Positions 8,961-18,339 of a DNA stretch of 64,000 nucleotides are shown here, piece by piece. Location of the stretch: contig OZ244872.1 in the NCBI GenBank assembly GCA_965221215.1, positions 744,001 to 808,000 on the forward strand, written 5' to 3'. The notes below the pieces were generated by a model. That model saw only the letters and a program-made list of their open reading frames with translations. It was not told the DNA's origin and made no database searches. Position 1 is the stretch's first letter. Every line of letters starts with the position of its first letter. The position numbers and the translations under genes are program-made. The stretch comes from Aldehydirespirator sp965221215 (GTDB lineage: Bacteria > Actinomycetota > Acidimicrobiia > Acidimicrobiales > Aldehydirespiratoraceae).

Positions 8961-9203
8961 GTGACACTTGATGCCCGCCTGCTGGAGATTCTCGCCTGCC
9001 CTAGCGACAAGGGCCCGCTGCTGTACTTCGCCGACGAGGAGAGCCTGTACAACCCTCGGCTGCGTTTGCGCTACCGGGTGGACGACGGGATCCCGGTAAT
9101 GCTGGCCGACGAGGCCGAATCAACCGACGACGCCGAGCACGAGCGCCTGACGGCCAAAGCGGAGGCCGACGGGATCGGCCCCACGTTCGCTCCTGCAGGC
9201 TGA
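8961..9203 (+). CDS. Trm112 / UPF0434-like small protein
   Basis: Protein of 80 aa with the start LLEILACPSDKGPLLY and the continuation YRVDDGIPVML, typical of Trm112-like proteins, which serve as small zinc-ribbon partners of methyltransferases. Only one of the usual cysteines (CPxCKG) is present: the second position is Asp (CPSDKG) and no C-terminal pair exists, so zinc binding is probably lost. A strong ribosome site GGAGGAGG at 8946-8953 supports the GTG start. In Actinobacteria this gene is found between manB and the sugar isomerase gene, as here. Confidence 0.82.
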   Translation: MTLDARLLEILACPSDKGPLLYFADEESLYNPRLRLRYRVDDGIPVMLADEAESTDDAEHERLTAKAEADGIGPTFAPAG

Positions 9204-9237
9204 CCGCGAGCGCGGGTTATGGGCACCGACGAACCAT

Positions 9238-10224
9238 TTGGACCAAACGGTCGACCGCGCCGCCGATCGAGCGCGACAGCGGGCCATGGCCTCTGACGAC
9301 CTGTTCGAGGCGCTTCGCCACCTGCCCGACCAGGTGCGCGACGCCGCGGTGGCCGCCGCCGAGGTGGAGGGCCTGCCCAGCGGTGGCGAGATCACCGAAG
9401 TGGTGATCGTGGGGAGCGGCAGCGGCGGAGTGGCCGGCGACGTGGCGGAGTCGGTAGCCCAGCTCCAGGGCTCGGTGCCGGTGCTGGCCACCGGCGGCAT
9501 CAGCCCGGCCTGGCTGTCGGAGTCGTCGCTGGTGGTGGCGGTCTCGCAATCCGGCGACGACCAGCCGACGGTGGCCGCAGCCCGCGTCGCCGCGGCCGGC
9601 GATGCCCGGATGGTGGCCGTCACCTCCGGCGGAGAGTTGAGCGCCCTGTGCGCCGACCGGGGTGTGCCCGTGGCCCGGGTCGACCCTTCCGCCGGTCCGG
9701 CCTCCGGCCTGGGGGTGGTGATCGTGCCGGTGCTAGTGCTGTTGGAGCGCGTCGGCGTGGTCGACGGCATGAACAGCCTCATCTCCGAGGGCGCGGCTCA
9801 GATCGAGGCCCGTCGCAGGCTCATCGACGCCGATCCCGGTCCGGTGCAGGCCCTGGCCGAGGCCGTGGCCGACCGGATGGCGGTGGTCTGCGGGGCCGGG
9901 GGAGTGGGCAAGCACGCCGCCCGGCGCTGGGTCAATCGCCTCGACCGGATCGGCGGGGTGCCGTCGGTGCGCCGAAACCTTCCCGCCGACGAGGCCGAGG
10001 CCGCGTCCTGGGCCACCCTGGCCCGCCGGATCCCCGCCGGTGTGGCCACCGTCGTGCTGCGCCACGACTTCGAGCCGCCGGGGCTCGGCGCCCGCATCGA
10101 CCTGCTCGGCGCCGCGGCAACCACGGTGTGCGAGGTCTGGGCCGCCGGCGACGGACCTCTCGCCCAACTGCTCGACTTGGTGCTGATCGGCGACGCGGTG
10201 GCCGAATTGGCCGCCCACCGATAG
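9238..10224 (+). CDS. SIS-domain bifunctional phosphoglucose/phosphomannose isomerase-like protein
   Basis: Protein of about 328 aa. An N-terminal SIS domain (VVIVGSGSGGVAGDV, then SQSGDDQPTVAA) and a C-terminal isomerase-like half match the actinobacterial and archaeal bifunctional PGI/PMI family, which interconverts fructose-6-phosphate with glucose- or mannose-6-phosphate. The context (after manB and the Trm112-like gene, 4 bp before ahcY) is the usual one. The start is uncertain: TTG at 9238 keeps the helix before the LPDQVR motif, while ATG at 9286 gives a shorter form. I did not verify all catalytic residues, so activity is inferred. Confidence 0.8.
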   Translation: MDQTVDRAADRARQRAMASDDLFEALRHLPDQVRDAAVAAAEVEGLPSGGEITEVVIVGSGSGGVAGDVAESVAQLQGSVPVLATGGISPAWLSESSLVVAVSQSGDDQPTVAAARVAAAGDARMVAVTSGGELSALCADRGVPVARVDPSAGPASGLGVVIVPVLVLLERVGVVDGMNSLISEGAAQIEARRRLIDADPGPVQALAEAVADRMAVVCGAGGVGKHAARRWVNRLDRIGGVPSVRRNLPADEAEAASWATLARRIPAGVATVVLRHDFEPPGLGARIDLLGAAATTVCEVWAAGDGPLAQLLDLVLIGDAVAELAAHR

Positions 10225-10228
10225 AGAC

Positions 10229-11653
<1,425 letters not shown>

Positions 11654-11819
11654 CCCAACGAGCGCCGCCCCGCCGGGCCACAACCCAGAACGACCGAGGA
11701 ATCAAGAACTCTACCATCATCGGGGACACCGCCACCATCGCCGACGCTGCGGTGGCTCCGGTGGTTGTCTCGTAGGACCATCGGGACGTGAGGAGTCAAC
11801 CGATACGTGGGATGGCCGT
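11654..11819. other. Intergenic gap after ahcY
   Basis: The 166 bases hold no credible gene and no strong hairpin. A purine-rich, lower-GC patch (around 11690-11730) marks the change in composition into the NYN gene, and AGGAGT near 11791 is too far from the GTG at 11820 to be its ribosome site. Confidence 0.5.
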
Positions 11820-12551
11820 GTGAGTAGGGAAGCTCCGACTGGAGCGAACTGGATTGTGTACGTCGATGGGTTGAATTTCTATGCGGCGGTACGCGACCGC
11901 CCGGAAACGAAGTGGATCGACTTCAGAGCCTTGGCTGACCGTCTCGTCCCCAGCGGCGGCGGCGTGAGCAAGGTGAAGTACTTCACGTCTCAGATCTCGG
12001 CGAAGGCCTCAGAGGACCCGGACGCGCCGCGGCGCCAGCGTGTGCTCATCAGGGCGGTCCGGGCGACCGGCGTCGAAGTGCTGGAGGGCAAGTTCAAGGT
12101 TCCCGACGGTTGGCGGGCAATCTCATCGAGGGGGAACTGGAAGGACCGGTTTCGTCCGCCGTTACCGTCAGGGTTGCTCAACGGCTACTGCGCCCACTTC
12201 GCGACTCACCTGTCGCGGCCGTGGAAGGCTCTTGTCGAGCTACCGCAGGAGAAGTTCACGGATGTCGCGATCGCAACGCATCTGCTGCGCGACTACTACC
12301 GGGGTGCTTGTGGCTGTGCGCTCGTCGTGTCGAACGACTCGGATCTTCGCCCCGCGATCGAAGCTGCTGTCGAAGATGGGCACCATGTCGGCGTGTTCAG
12401 TCCAATGGGGACGGTCTCGCGTGATTTGGCGAGGGTTGCATCATGGGCGAAGTCAATTCGTCCCGAGCTGTTCCTGCAGTGCCAGATGCCCGATGAGGTC
12501 CGGGTGCCGGGGTCACCTCGGACTCTGAGCCGACCAGCGTCGTGGAAATGA
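11820..12551 (+). CDS. NYN (PIN-like) domain protein, putative RNase
   Basis: Protein of 243 aa with the hallmarks of the LabA/DUF88-type NYN fold. It has an N-terminal IVYVDGLNFY (first acidic residue), a middle EKFTDVAIATHLL, and VVSNDSDLRPAI (third acidic site) followed by HHVGVFSP. Such proteins are PIN-like metal-dependent nucleases; some act on RNA or in defence. Its codon use (many TTG, GCG, CGA and GAA codons, with GC visibly below its neighbours) suggests recent transfer. It stands alone, convergent with the ABC importer genes and ending at a perfect hairpin. No partner toxin, antitoxin or phage gene is adjacent, so the biological role is open. Confidence 0.82.
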   Translation: MSREAPTGANWIVYVDGLNFYAAVRDRPETKWIDFRALADRLVPSGGGVSKVKYFTSQISAKASEDPDAPRRQRVLIRAVRATGVEVLEGKFKVPDGWRAISSRGNWKDRFRPPLPSGLLNGYCAHFATHLSRPWKALVELPQEKFTDVAIATHLLRDYYRGACGCALVVSNDSDLRPAIEAAVEDGHHVGVFSPMGTVSRDLARVASWAKSIRPELFLQCQMPDEVRVPGSPRTLSRPASWK

Positions 12552-12553
12552 CA

Positions 12554-12578
12554 GGGGCCCCTCGCAAGGAGGGGCCCC
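12554..12578. terminator. Perfect hairpin between convergent genes
   Basis: A 9-bp GC stem (GGGGCCCCT / AGGGGCCCC) with a 7-nt loop starts two bases after the NYN stop codon. No T-run follows on either strand, as is common in high-GC Actinobacteria. It lies between the convergent NYN gene and the ABC permease gene and could serve both. Confidence 0.6.
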
Positions 12579-12769
12579 GGGTCCTGAGCGGCGAAGCACT
12601 CAGGGTGTTATGTCCTGATCATATTGGCAGGGTGTGACGAGCACATGGTCGATACCTGCTTGCCCCGTCGGGTCCGGTGCGGCAACGAGACTCCATCACT
12701 ATCCCGCCACCTCGACACCATGGAGGCCGTCCGTGTCGCCACGAGGAGTGTGAAGCCACCAGGGCTCCC

Positions 12770-13687
12770 TCAATAGTCAGGCTCCCGCAGCTCGGCGTAG
12801 CCCGCCTCGGCCTCCAGGGAGCGGCGGCGCCAGAGTCCGCCCAGCCACACGGCGAAGATCGTTAGCACGAAGGGGATCATCAGGACGAATTCCCGCGGCA
12901 CCCGTTCCGTGATGTTGATCTGCGACTGGATGCCGATGGCGTCGGCGAACCCGAAGAACAACCCGGCGAATGCTGCGCCGATGGGATGCCAGGCCCCGAA
13001 GATCACCGCTACGAAAGCGATGAACCCTCGACCGTTGGTCATGTTCTCGGTGAAGTTGTGCAGCGCCCCGACCGACAATTCCGCGCCGCCCAGAGCGCAC
13101 AGCGCTCCGGCGATCAGCAGCGCCTGGAGCCTCATGATTGACGGATTAACACCGGCGGTGCGGGCTGCGAACGGGTACTCGCCCGCCGCGGCGAGGCGCA
13201 GCCCGAAACGGCTCCGCCGCAGCACGACCCATGCGGCCAGCACTATCAGCGGTGTGATCCACACCAGGATCGAGTGCTCCGAGACGATGACGCCCGGACC
13301 CGACGTGATCCCGCTCACGGGTCGGGGCAGCACCGCGTCGGTGAACAGGGAGCCGCGCCGGTCGAAGATGGCTCCCAGCGCGAAAGCGGTGCCCCCGAGG
13401 CCGATGGACGTGAGCCCCAGCCCGGCGATGATGACGTTGCCGCCGAGGGGCCCGATCACCCACCAGTACACCGCGGAGAGGGCCATGCACACGCCGATGG
13501 CTGCGAGGATCCCGAGCTCCACCGATCCGGTGGCCTCGGCGACCGCCACGGTTGTGAATGCACCGGTGATCATCAGCCCCTCGAGTCCCAGGTGGAAGAT
13601 CCCGGCCCGGAAGGCGAAGACGCCTGCCGTTGCGACCAGCACGAGTGGGGCGGCCGAGCGAAGGGTGGTGGCCAGGATCTGTTCCAT
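12770..13687 (-). CDS. ABC transporter permease, BMP/nucleoside type (second permease)
   Basis: Protein of 305 aa with about eight to nine hydrophobic segments. The segments AGVFAFRAGIFHLGLEGLM and GLGLTSIGLGGTAFALG match the BPD_transp_2 permeases that work with BMP-family binding proteins (NupQ/YufQ-like). It is last in a four-gene importer operon (binding lipoprotein, ATPase, two permeases). Its ATG shares one base with the stop of the first permease gene (TGATG at 13689-13685), indicating coupled translation. Known relatives import nucleosides; here the cargo is unproven because the neighbours are not nucleoside enzymes. Confidence 0.88.
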   Translation of the reverse strand: MEQILATTLRSAAPLVLVATAGVFAFRAGIFHLGLEGLMITGAFTTVAVAEATGSVELGILAAIGVCMALSAVYWWVIGPLGGNVIIAGLGLTSIGLGGTAFALGAIFDRRGSLFTDAVLPRPVSGITSGPGVIVSEHSILVWITPLIVLAAWVVLRRSRFGLRLAAAGEYPFAARTAGVNPSIMRLQALLIAGALCALGGAELSVGALHNFTENMTNGRGFIAFVAVIFGAWHPIGAAFAGLFFGFADAIGIQSQINITERVPREFVLMIPFVLTIFAVWLGGLWRRRSLEAEAGYAELREPDY

Positions 13688-14733
13688 CAGCCTGTCGGAG
13701 CCTCAGAGGCGGGTCCTGGCCGGCGCAGGCGCACCGCCCGGAACTTGACGGTCACCAGGAAGGCCACCATGCCGTGCAGCAGCACCAGGGCGGGCGGCGG
13801 GAGGTCCGTCACGATCGGCAGGAAGAGGATGGCCGACTGCAAGCCGCCGAAGAAGACTGCGGCCACGACCGTGCCTCCGACGCTGAGCAGGCCGACGAGC
13901 GCCACGACGACGGCCGTGAAGCCAACCTCAGGTGAGAAGCCTGTGACCAGCCGCCCCGCCGGGCCGTAGAGCTCGACCGCGCCGGCGAGGCCGGCCAGCG
14001 CCCCGGACAGTGCGAAGTTGACGAGGCCCACTCGGCGCACGTCGACTCCCTGCCACCGGGCCATCGTTGGGTTCCGGCCCACCAGGGTCATGGCCAGCCC
14101 GAATCGCGTGCGCTCCAGCAGCAGCCAGACCAGCACGGCCACGCCGCCGACCAGCAGCAGGACGGTGGCTGAGACGCCGGAACTGTCGGTGATGCGGAAC
14201 GCTTCGGGAATGCGCTCGCTGGCCGCCGTCTGGCCGGTGCCCGACGGGTTGCGCAAGGGTCCGGCGGTCAGGTACTGGAGCACCAGCGCGCCGATGAAGC
14301 TCATCATCAGCGTGGTCAGCACCTCGTCGGTGCCGAAGCGGACCCGCAGGTAGCCGGGGAGCAGCGACCAGGCCATTCCGGCGACGACGGCCGCCAGCGT
14401 CCCGCACAGGACCACCAGCGGCACAGGACCCCCGCGCCAGCCCAGCGTTACAACCAGGGCCGAGCAGGCGCCCACGTAGAACTGCCCCTGCCCGCCGATG
14501 TTGAAGAACCCCGCCCGGAAGCCGATCACCACGCCCAGGCCGATCAGCAGAAGTGGGATCGCCCACCGGATCGATGAGGTCGCCGCGCCCGTCGCGGTCA
14601 TCGACCCCTGGATGACGCCGGAGAAGACGTCGCCCACTCGGTAGCCGCTGCCCCACAGGATCAGCGCGGTCAGCAGGAACGAGACACCGACGAGCAGGAT
14701 GGTGGACGCCACCCGTTGCAGCCCGCCGGTCAC
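13687..14733 (-). CDS. ABC transporter permease, BMP/nucleoside type (first permease)
   Basis: Protein of 348 aa with about eight to ten TM segments and the family signature GFRAGFFNIGGQGQFYVGA followed by LGW. It belongs to the same BPD_transp_2 class as its partner (NupP/YufP-like) and presumably forms the heterodimeric channel with it. The start overlaps the ATPase stop by four bases (14730-14733, ATGA on the minus strand). It includes the usual long extracytoplasmic loop before TM5-6 (AGPLRNPSGTGQTAAS). Confidence 0.88.
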   Translation of the reverse strand: MTGGLQRVASTILLVGVSFLLTALILWGSGYRVGDVFSGVIQGSMTATGAATSSIRWAIPLLLIGLGVVIGFRAGFFNIGGQGQFYVGACSALVVTLGWRGGPVPLVVLCGTLAAVVAGMAWSLLPGYLRVRFGTDEVLTTLMMSFIGALVLQYLTAGPLRNPSGTGQTAASERIPEAFRITDSSGVSATVLLLVGGVAVLVWLLLERTRFGLAMTLVGRNPTMARWQGVDVRRVGLVNFALSGALAGLAGAVELYGPAGRLVTGFSPEVGFTAVVVALVGLLSVGGTVVAAVFFGGLQSAILFLPIVTDLPPPALVLLHGMVAFLVTVKFRAVRLRRPGPASEAPTG

Positions 14734-16283
14734 CGTCGTGCCCCCGTCATGGCGTCCCCCACAGCGCGCCGGTCGTAGGGGGCTTCGAAACCGGCCACGA
14801 TGCGCCCGCCGTAGATCACGAGCACGCGGTCGGAGAGCTCGAACAGCTCGTCGAGGTCGGACGACACCAGCAGGACGCCCGCCCCCGCGTCCCGCAGTCC
14901 TCGCAGGGAGCGACGCACGAAGCTAGTGGCCGAGAAGTCCAGGCCGCGGGTGGGCTGCGCGGCCACGAGCACCTGCAGTCCGGAGGCCAGCTCACGCGAC
15001 AGGATCAGGCGCTGCACGTTGCCGCCGGAGAGGCTCTCGGCTGGTTGGGTGACCGCGTCGTAGCGGACCCTCCATTGGTCCATCTCGGTGGCTGCCTTCC
15101 GCTTGTACTGGCGCAGGGAGATCAGCGGGAGTCGTCGACGGCGCCGTCCGATGAGGCGTAGCGCCGACTGGTTCAACCAGAGAGGTGCACGGCGGCTGAT
15201 CCCCTCGCTGTTGCGGTCGAAGGGCACCAGGCGCAGCCCTCGCAGCCGTCTCCGGGCGGGAGGAGCGCGGGTCACGTCGGTTCCGCCCAGGAACACAGAG
15301 CCCTCGGTCACGGCGTTCAGGCCGGCGATGACCGAGACGAGACTCCGCTGCCCGTTGCCCTCCACCCCGGCGATGCCCACTATCTCGCGGGCTTCGACGC
15401 TGAGGTCGATGCTGCCCAGACCGGGCTCGAAGGCCGATGCCCGGCTTGAGACCCGCGCCAGCTCCAGCAGCGTCTGCTGCTCTGCGCCTGGAGCTGCCTC
15501 CACGCCCACGGCGCGGTCCGCGTGAGACGCGGGTCCGACGATGGCGTCGCTGAGCCGTCCCTGGGACACCTCGGACATCTCGTTCGGACCCAGGACCAGC
15601 TCGCCGTCGCGCAGCACGCTCACCGTGTCGGCCACCGCAGCCACCTCCCGCAGCTTGTGCAACACGACGAGGATCGTGACCCCGTCTTCGCGAAGGCGTC
15701 GCAGGCGCTCGAACAGCGCGTCGATGGCGGCCGGTGTAAGCAGGGCGGTGGGCTCGTCCAGCATCAGAATCCGCGCGTCGGCCGCCATTGCCCGCACGAT
15801 CTCCAAGGACTGGCGGGTCTCGACGGGGAGATCCCGGATGCGGGTCGACAGCACAGCCTCACCGCCGATCTCGGCCACATCGTCCCGCCAGCGCCGGTGC
15901 AGTTCGTTCCGCCGGTAGAGCGGACGACCTCCCGGTCGAGCGGCGGTCAACTCCAGAGCCTCTGCGACCGTGAAGGACGGTGGCAATGAGAAGTGTTGGT
16001 GCACCATCGCGAGTCCTGCGGCTCGTGCGGCGCGCACGTCGCCGGGAGGGATCTCGCGGCCTGCGACGTGCACATCGCCCGTGTCCGGGGCCTGGAGGCC
16101 TCCCAGCACCTTCGCCAGGGTGGTCTTGCCCGCCCCGTTCTGGCCGACCAGGGCGTGGATCCGCCCCGGGGCGAGATCGAGGCTGACCCGGTGAAGAGCC
16201 CGAACGCTGCCGAAGGACACTCCGAGCGATCGGCAGCGGACCGCCGGGACTCCGGCCGATGCCGGACTGCTCGGCACCGTCAT
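14730..16283 (-). CDS. ABC transporter ATP-binding protein with two ABC domains
   Basis: Protein of 517 aa with tandem ABC domains of the sugar/nucleoside class (NupO/YufO-like). The first domain has Walker A GQNGAGKT, a weak signature (LPVETRQSLEI) and Walker B ILMLDEPTA. The second has the usual degenerate Walker A (GVEGNGQRSL) but an intact LSGGNVQR signature and a Walker B with AQPTRGLD. The frame is open upstream to 16364, but that overlaps the BMP gene's 3' end; the ATG at 16283 (MTVPSSP...) leaves a 19-bp gap and fits domain length. It energises uptake through the two following permeases. Confidence 0.92.
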   Translation of the reverse strand: MTVPSSPASAGVPAVRCRSLGVSFGSVRALHRVSLDLAPGRIHALVGQNGAGKTTLAKVLGGLQAPDTGDVHVAGREIPPGDVRAARAAGLAMVHQHFSLPPSFTVAEALELTAARPGGRPLYRRNELHRRWRDDVAEIGGEAVLSTRIRDLPVETRQSLEIVRAMAADARILMLDEPTALLTPAAIDALFERLRRLREDGVTILVVLHKLREVAAVADTVSVLRDGELVLGPNEMSEVSQGRLSDAIVGPASHADRAVGVEAAPGAEQQTLLELARVSSRASAFEPGLGSIDLSVEAREIVGIAGVEGNGQRSLVSVIAGLNAVTEGSVFLGGTDVTRAPPARRRLRGLRLVPFDRNSEGISRRAPLWLNQSALRLIGRRRRRLPLISLRQYKRKAATEMDQWRVRYDAVTQPAESLSGGNVQRLILSRELASGLQVLVAAQPTRGLDFSATSFVRRSLRGLRDAGAGVLLVSSDLDELFELSDRVLVIYGGRIVAGFEAPYDRRAVGDAMTGARR

Positions 16284-16302
16284 CGGTGCGAGATTATCGG
16301 TC

Positions 16303-17463
16303 TCAGAGTTCGGGATCGAAGGGAACCTCGAGAGACCCGTCCTTGATCTGCGAGCGGGCGGCATCGATCTCGGCGAGAGTGGCGTTGATGATCTCCACCA
16401 TCTCCGCCGGGCCGTTGGCCAGGAACTCGGGGTTGACCACCAGGTCCACCCCGCCCTCGGCCACCCCGGCGCCGACGTAACCGGGCGTGTAGTCGTCGCT
16501 CAGGGCGTGCCCGACCTGGGCGTGGAGGAGCTCAGCCCAGTAGAGCAGGACTCCTCCGATCACGGCCGGGCTGTCGAAGTAGTTCACCGAGCCGCCGATC
16601 ACGTAGCCGCCCTTCTCCTCGGCGGCCTGGATGACGCCGAGGTCGGTGGCCGCCGCGTCGGTCATGATGATGTCCACGCCGCCGTCGTACAGCGCCGCGC
16701 CGAGTTCCCGGCCCTTGGCGGGATCCTCGAAGGAGTCGGCGAAGGCGGCCTCTCCCGTGATGGCGGGGTTCTTGGACTGGGCCGCGGCCACGAAGGCGTT
16801 GTAGTCGGCGTTCAGCGGCGGGATCGACACGCCGCCCACGAATCCGACTTTGCCGGTGGTGTTCAGCGCGCCGGCCAGGATGCCGGCCAGATAGGTGCCC
16901 TTGTAGTAGTCGAATCCGATGGAGACGAGGTTGTCGACGCCTCCCTCGAAGCCGAAGATGTGGATCCACCGGGTGTCGGGGAAGTCCGGGGCTACCGCGA
17001 CGACGGCGTCCTGCATGGGCGGGAAGGTCACCGCCACGATGTCGGTGCCCTGGTTGGCCAGGTTGCGGAGGGTGGTCTCGAAGGTCGACGGATCGGTCGC
17101 CTCGATGAACGTGATGTCCGCGCCGTAGTCCTGCTCCACCATCTCGAGGCCTCGCACAAGGTCGTCGATCGGCCCCAGGTCGCCCGCCTTCTGGTTCGCT
17201 ACGAGGGCGACCGACAGCGCCTCGGCTGGTTCGGGCTCCTCAGCGGGTGCCGGCTCTTCCACCGGTTCGGGCTCTTCGGCGGGCTCGGGCTCCTCGGCCG
17301 GCGCCGGTTCCTCGGCCGGCTCGGGATCGACCGCGGCGGTGGACGGTGCCTCGGTCGGTGAGGGCTCCGGCGCGGCGGTGTCCCCGTCGTCGTCGGCTCC
17401 GCAGGCGGCACCCAGAAGGGCGCCGGTCAGCAGAATGGCTGAGAGAATGCGTCGGCTTCGCAT
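16303..17463 (-). CDS. BMP-family substrate-binding lipoprotein
   Basis: Protein of 386 aa. A signal peptide ends in the lipobox LGAAC, then comes a long acidic linker of (EP)AEEP repeats (about 17225-17340). The PnrA/BMP domain starts at LSVALVANQKAGDLGPIDDL and contains NQGTDIVAVTF, IHIFGFEGG and GTYLAGILAGAL. BMP proteins capture purine nucleosides or other small ligands outside the membrane. The ATG at 17463 has AGGGAGG eight bases upstream. A consensus-like promoter sits 30 bp further up. The ligand is undetermined; the CoA-dependent genes just upstream argue that it may not be a nucleoside. Confidence 0.9.
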   Translation of the reverse strand: MRSRRILSAILLTGALLGAACGADDDGDTAAPEPSPTEAPSTAAVDPEPAEEPAPAEEPEPAEEPEPVEEPAPAEEPEPAEALSVALVANQKAGDLGPIDDLVRGLEMVEQDYGADITFIEATDPSTFETTLRNLANQGTDIVAVTFPPMQDAVVAVAPDFPDTRWIHIFGFEGGVDNLVSIGFDYYKGTYLAGILAGALNTTGKVGFVGGVSIPPLNADYNAFVAAAQSKNPAITGEAAFADSFEDPAKGRELGAALYDGGVDIIMTDAAATDLGVIQAAEEKGGYVIGGSVNYFDSPAVIGGVLLYWAELLHAQVGHALSDDYTPGYVGAGVAEGGVDLVVNPEFLANGPAEMVEIINATLAEIDAARSQIKDGSLEVPFDPEL

Positions 17464-17493
17464 GGGAGTCCTCCCTGCTTGTGAGTTCAGTAA

Positions 17494-17510
17494 AATATAG
17501 ATCTTCAATA
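17494..17510 (+). promoter_or_regulatory. Putative operator, site A
   Basis: The sequence AATATAG-ATC-TTCAATA shares all 14 fixed bases of AATATAG-NNN-TTCAATA with site B at 21584-21600. It overlaps the -10 and spacer of the importer promoter. It is a likely binding site for the XRE-cupin regulator encoded at 20893-21558; inferred from the sequence match only. Confidence 0.6.
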
Positions 17511-17522
17511 AATAGAAGTCAA
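17494..17522 (-). promoter_or_regulatory. Sigma-70-type promoter of the BMP importer operon
   Basis: On the minus strand, TTGACT (17522-17517) is followed after 17 bp by TATATT (17499-17494), a near-consensus -35/-10 pair in an AT-rich island within roughly 70% GC DNA. It lies 31 bp upstream of the BMP start codon and 43 bp downstream of the enoyl-CoA hydratase stop, so the importer can be transcribed separately from the enzyme genes. Confidence 0.75.
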
Positions 17523-17565
17523 TCGCAACTGTGGGCGGTTCGCCGCCCGGGTCTGCGGCGACGGC

Positions 17566-18339
17566 TCAGCGGCCCTCCCAGCGCGGGGCGCGCTTCTCGC
17601 TGAAGGCGCGGACTCCCTCCTCGCCGTCGGACGATGCCAGCACCTCCATCAGGGCCGGGAGGTTCGCCATGCGCGCGTCGGCCGCGGTCATGTGGGCGGT
17701 GCGGCGGACGATCTGCTTGATGGCCCGCAGCGACAGCGGCGCGCACGCCAGCAGGTTCTCCAGCCAGCGGTCGGTGGCGGCGTCAAGTTCGGAGGCGGGC
17801 ACGACCTCGTTCAGCAGGCCCAGCGCGAGCGCCTCGGCCGCGCTGAACCGCCTGCCCGTCAGCAGGACCTCCATGGCCCACTTGGCCGGTAGCTGCCGGG
17901 CCAGCGACACGATTCCCCCGTCGAGCGGCAGGCGGCCGAGCCGGGGCTCCACGAAGCCCAGGACGGCGTCCTCCGACGCCACGGCCAGGTCGCATCCCAC
18001 CACCAGCTCCAGGCCGCCTCCGAGGGCGTAGCCGTTGACTCGGGCCAGCACCGGCACATCCAGGGAGTCGCGCAGCGTCAGGTGGCCGAAGCCGTGCCTG
18101 CGGGCGTGCAGCCAGTAGTCGAGGCCGGTGGGGCCCTCGGCCCGCATGTCGTCGCCGGCGCAGAATGCCCGGTCGCCGGCACCGGTGAGCACCACGACCC
18201 GCACCGAGCGGTCCGCCTCGATGGCCTCCCAGGCCCGCCTCAGCTCGTCCTGGTGGGACTGGTCGATGGCGTTCAGCCGCTCGGGGCGGTTGATCGTCAC
18301 CCTGGCGACATGGTCGCTGACGACCAGATCGATGCTCAC
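17566..18339 (-). CDS. Enoyl-CoA hydratase/isomerase family protein
   Basis: Crotonase-fold enzyme of 257 aa expected to hydrate or isomerise an acyl-CoA. Visible are the N-terminal VTINRPERLNAID, the oxyanion-hole segment FCAGDDMR, the second oxyanion motif NGYALGGGLEL, and the catalytic-face region FVEPRLGRLPLDGG. AGDD resembles carnitinyl-CoA dehydratase-like members (CaiD). The GTG start at 18339 overlaps the CoA-transferase stop as GTGA; the longer open frame upstream is a shadow of that gene. It is the last of the enzyme genes before the importer promoter. Pairing with a class III CoA-transferase suggests it acts on the CoA ester formed there. Confidence 0.9.
   Translation of the reverse strand: MSIDLVVSDHVARVTINRPERLNAIDQSHQDELRRAWEAIEADRSVRVVVLTGAGDRAFCAGDDMRAEGPTGLDYWLHARRHGFGHLTLRDSLDVPVLARVNGYALGGGLELVVGCDLAVASEDAVLGFVEPRLGRLPLDGGIVSLARQLPAKWAMEVLLTGRRFSAAEALALGLLNEVVPASELDAATDRWLENLLACAPLSLRAIKQIVRRTAHMTAADARMANLPALMEVLASSDGEEGVRAFSEKRAPRWEGR

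Noticed and set aside
17225..17340. Repeat array or CRISPR-like pattern in the BMP gene
   Set aside because: It is a coding low-complexity linker of EP/AEEP units, without spacers.
12770..17463. Naming the importer nupNOPQ
   Set aside because: The family includes nucleoside importers, but no nucleoside enzyme is near and the ligand is unknown.
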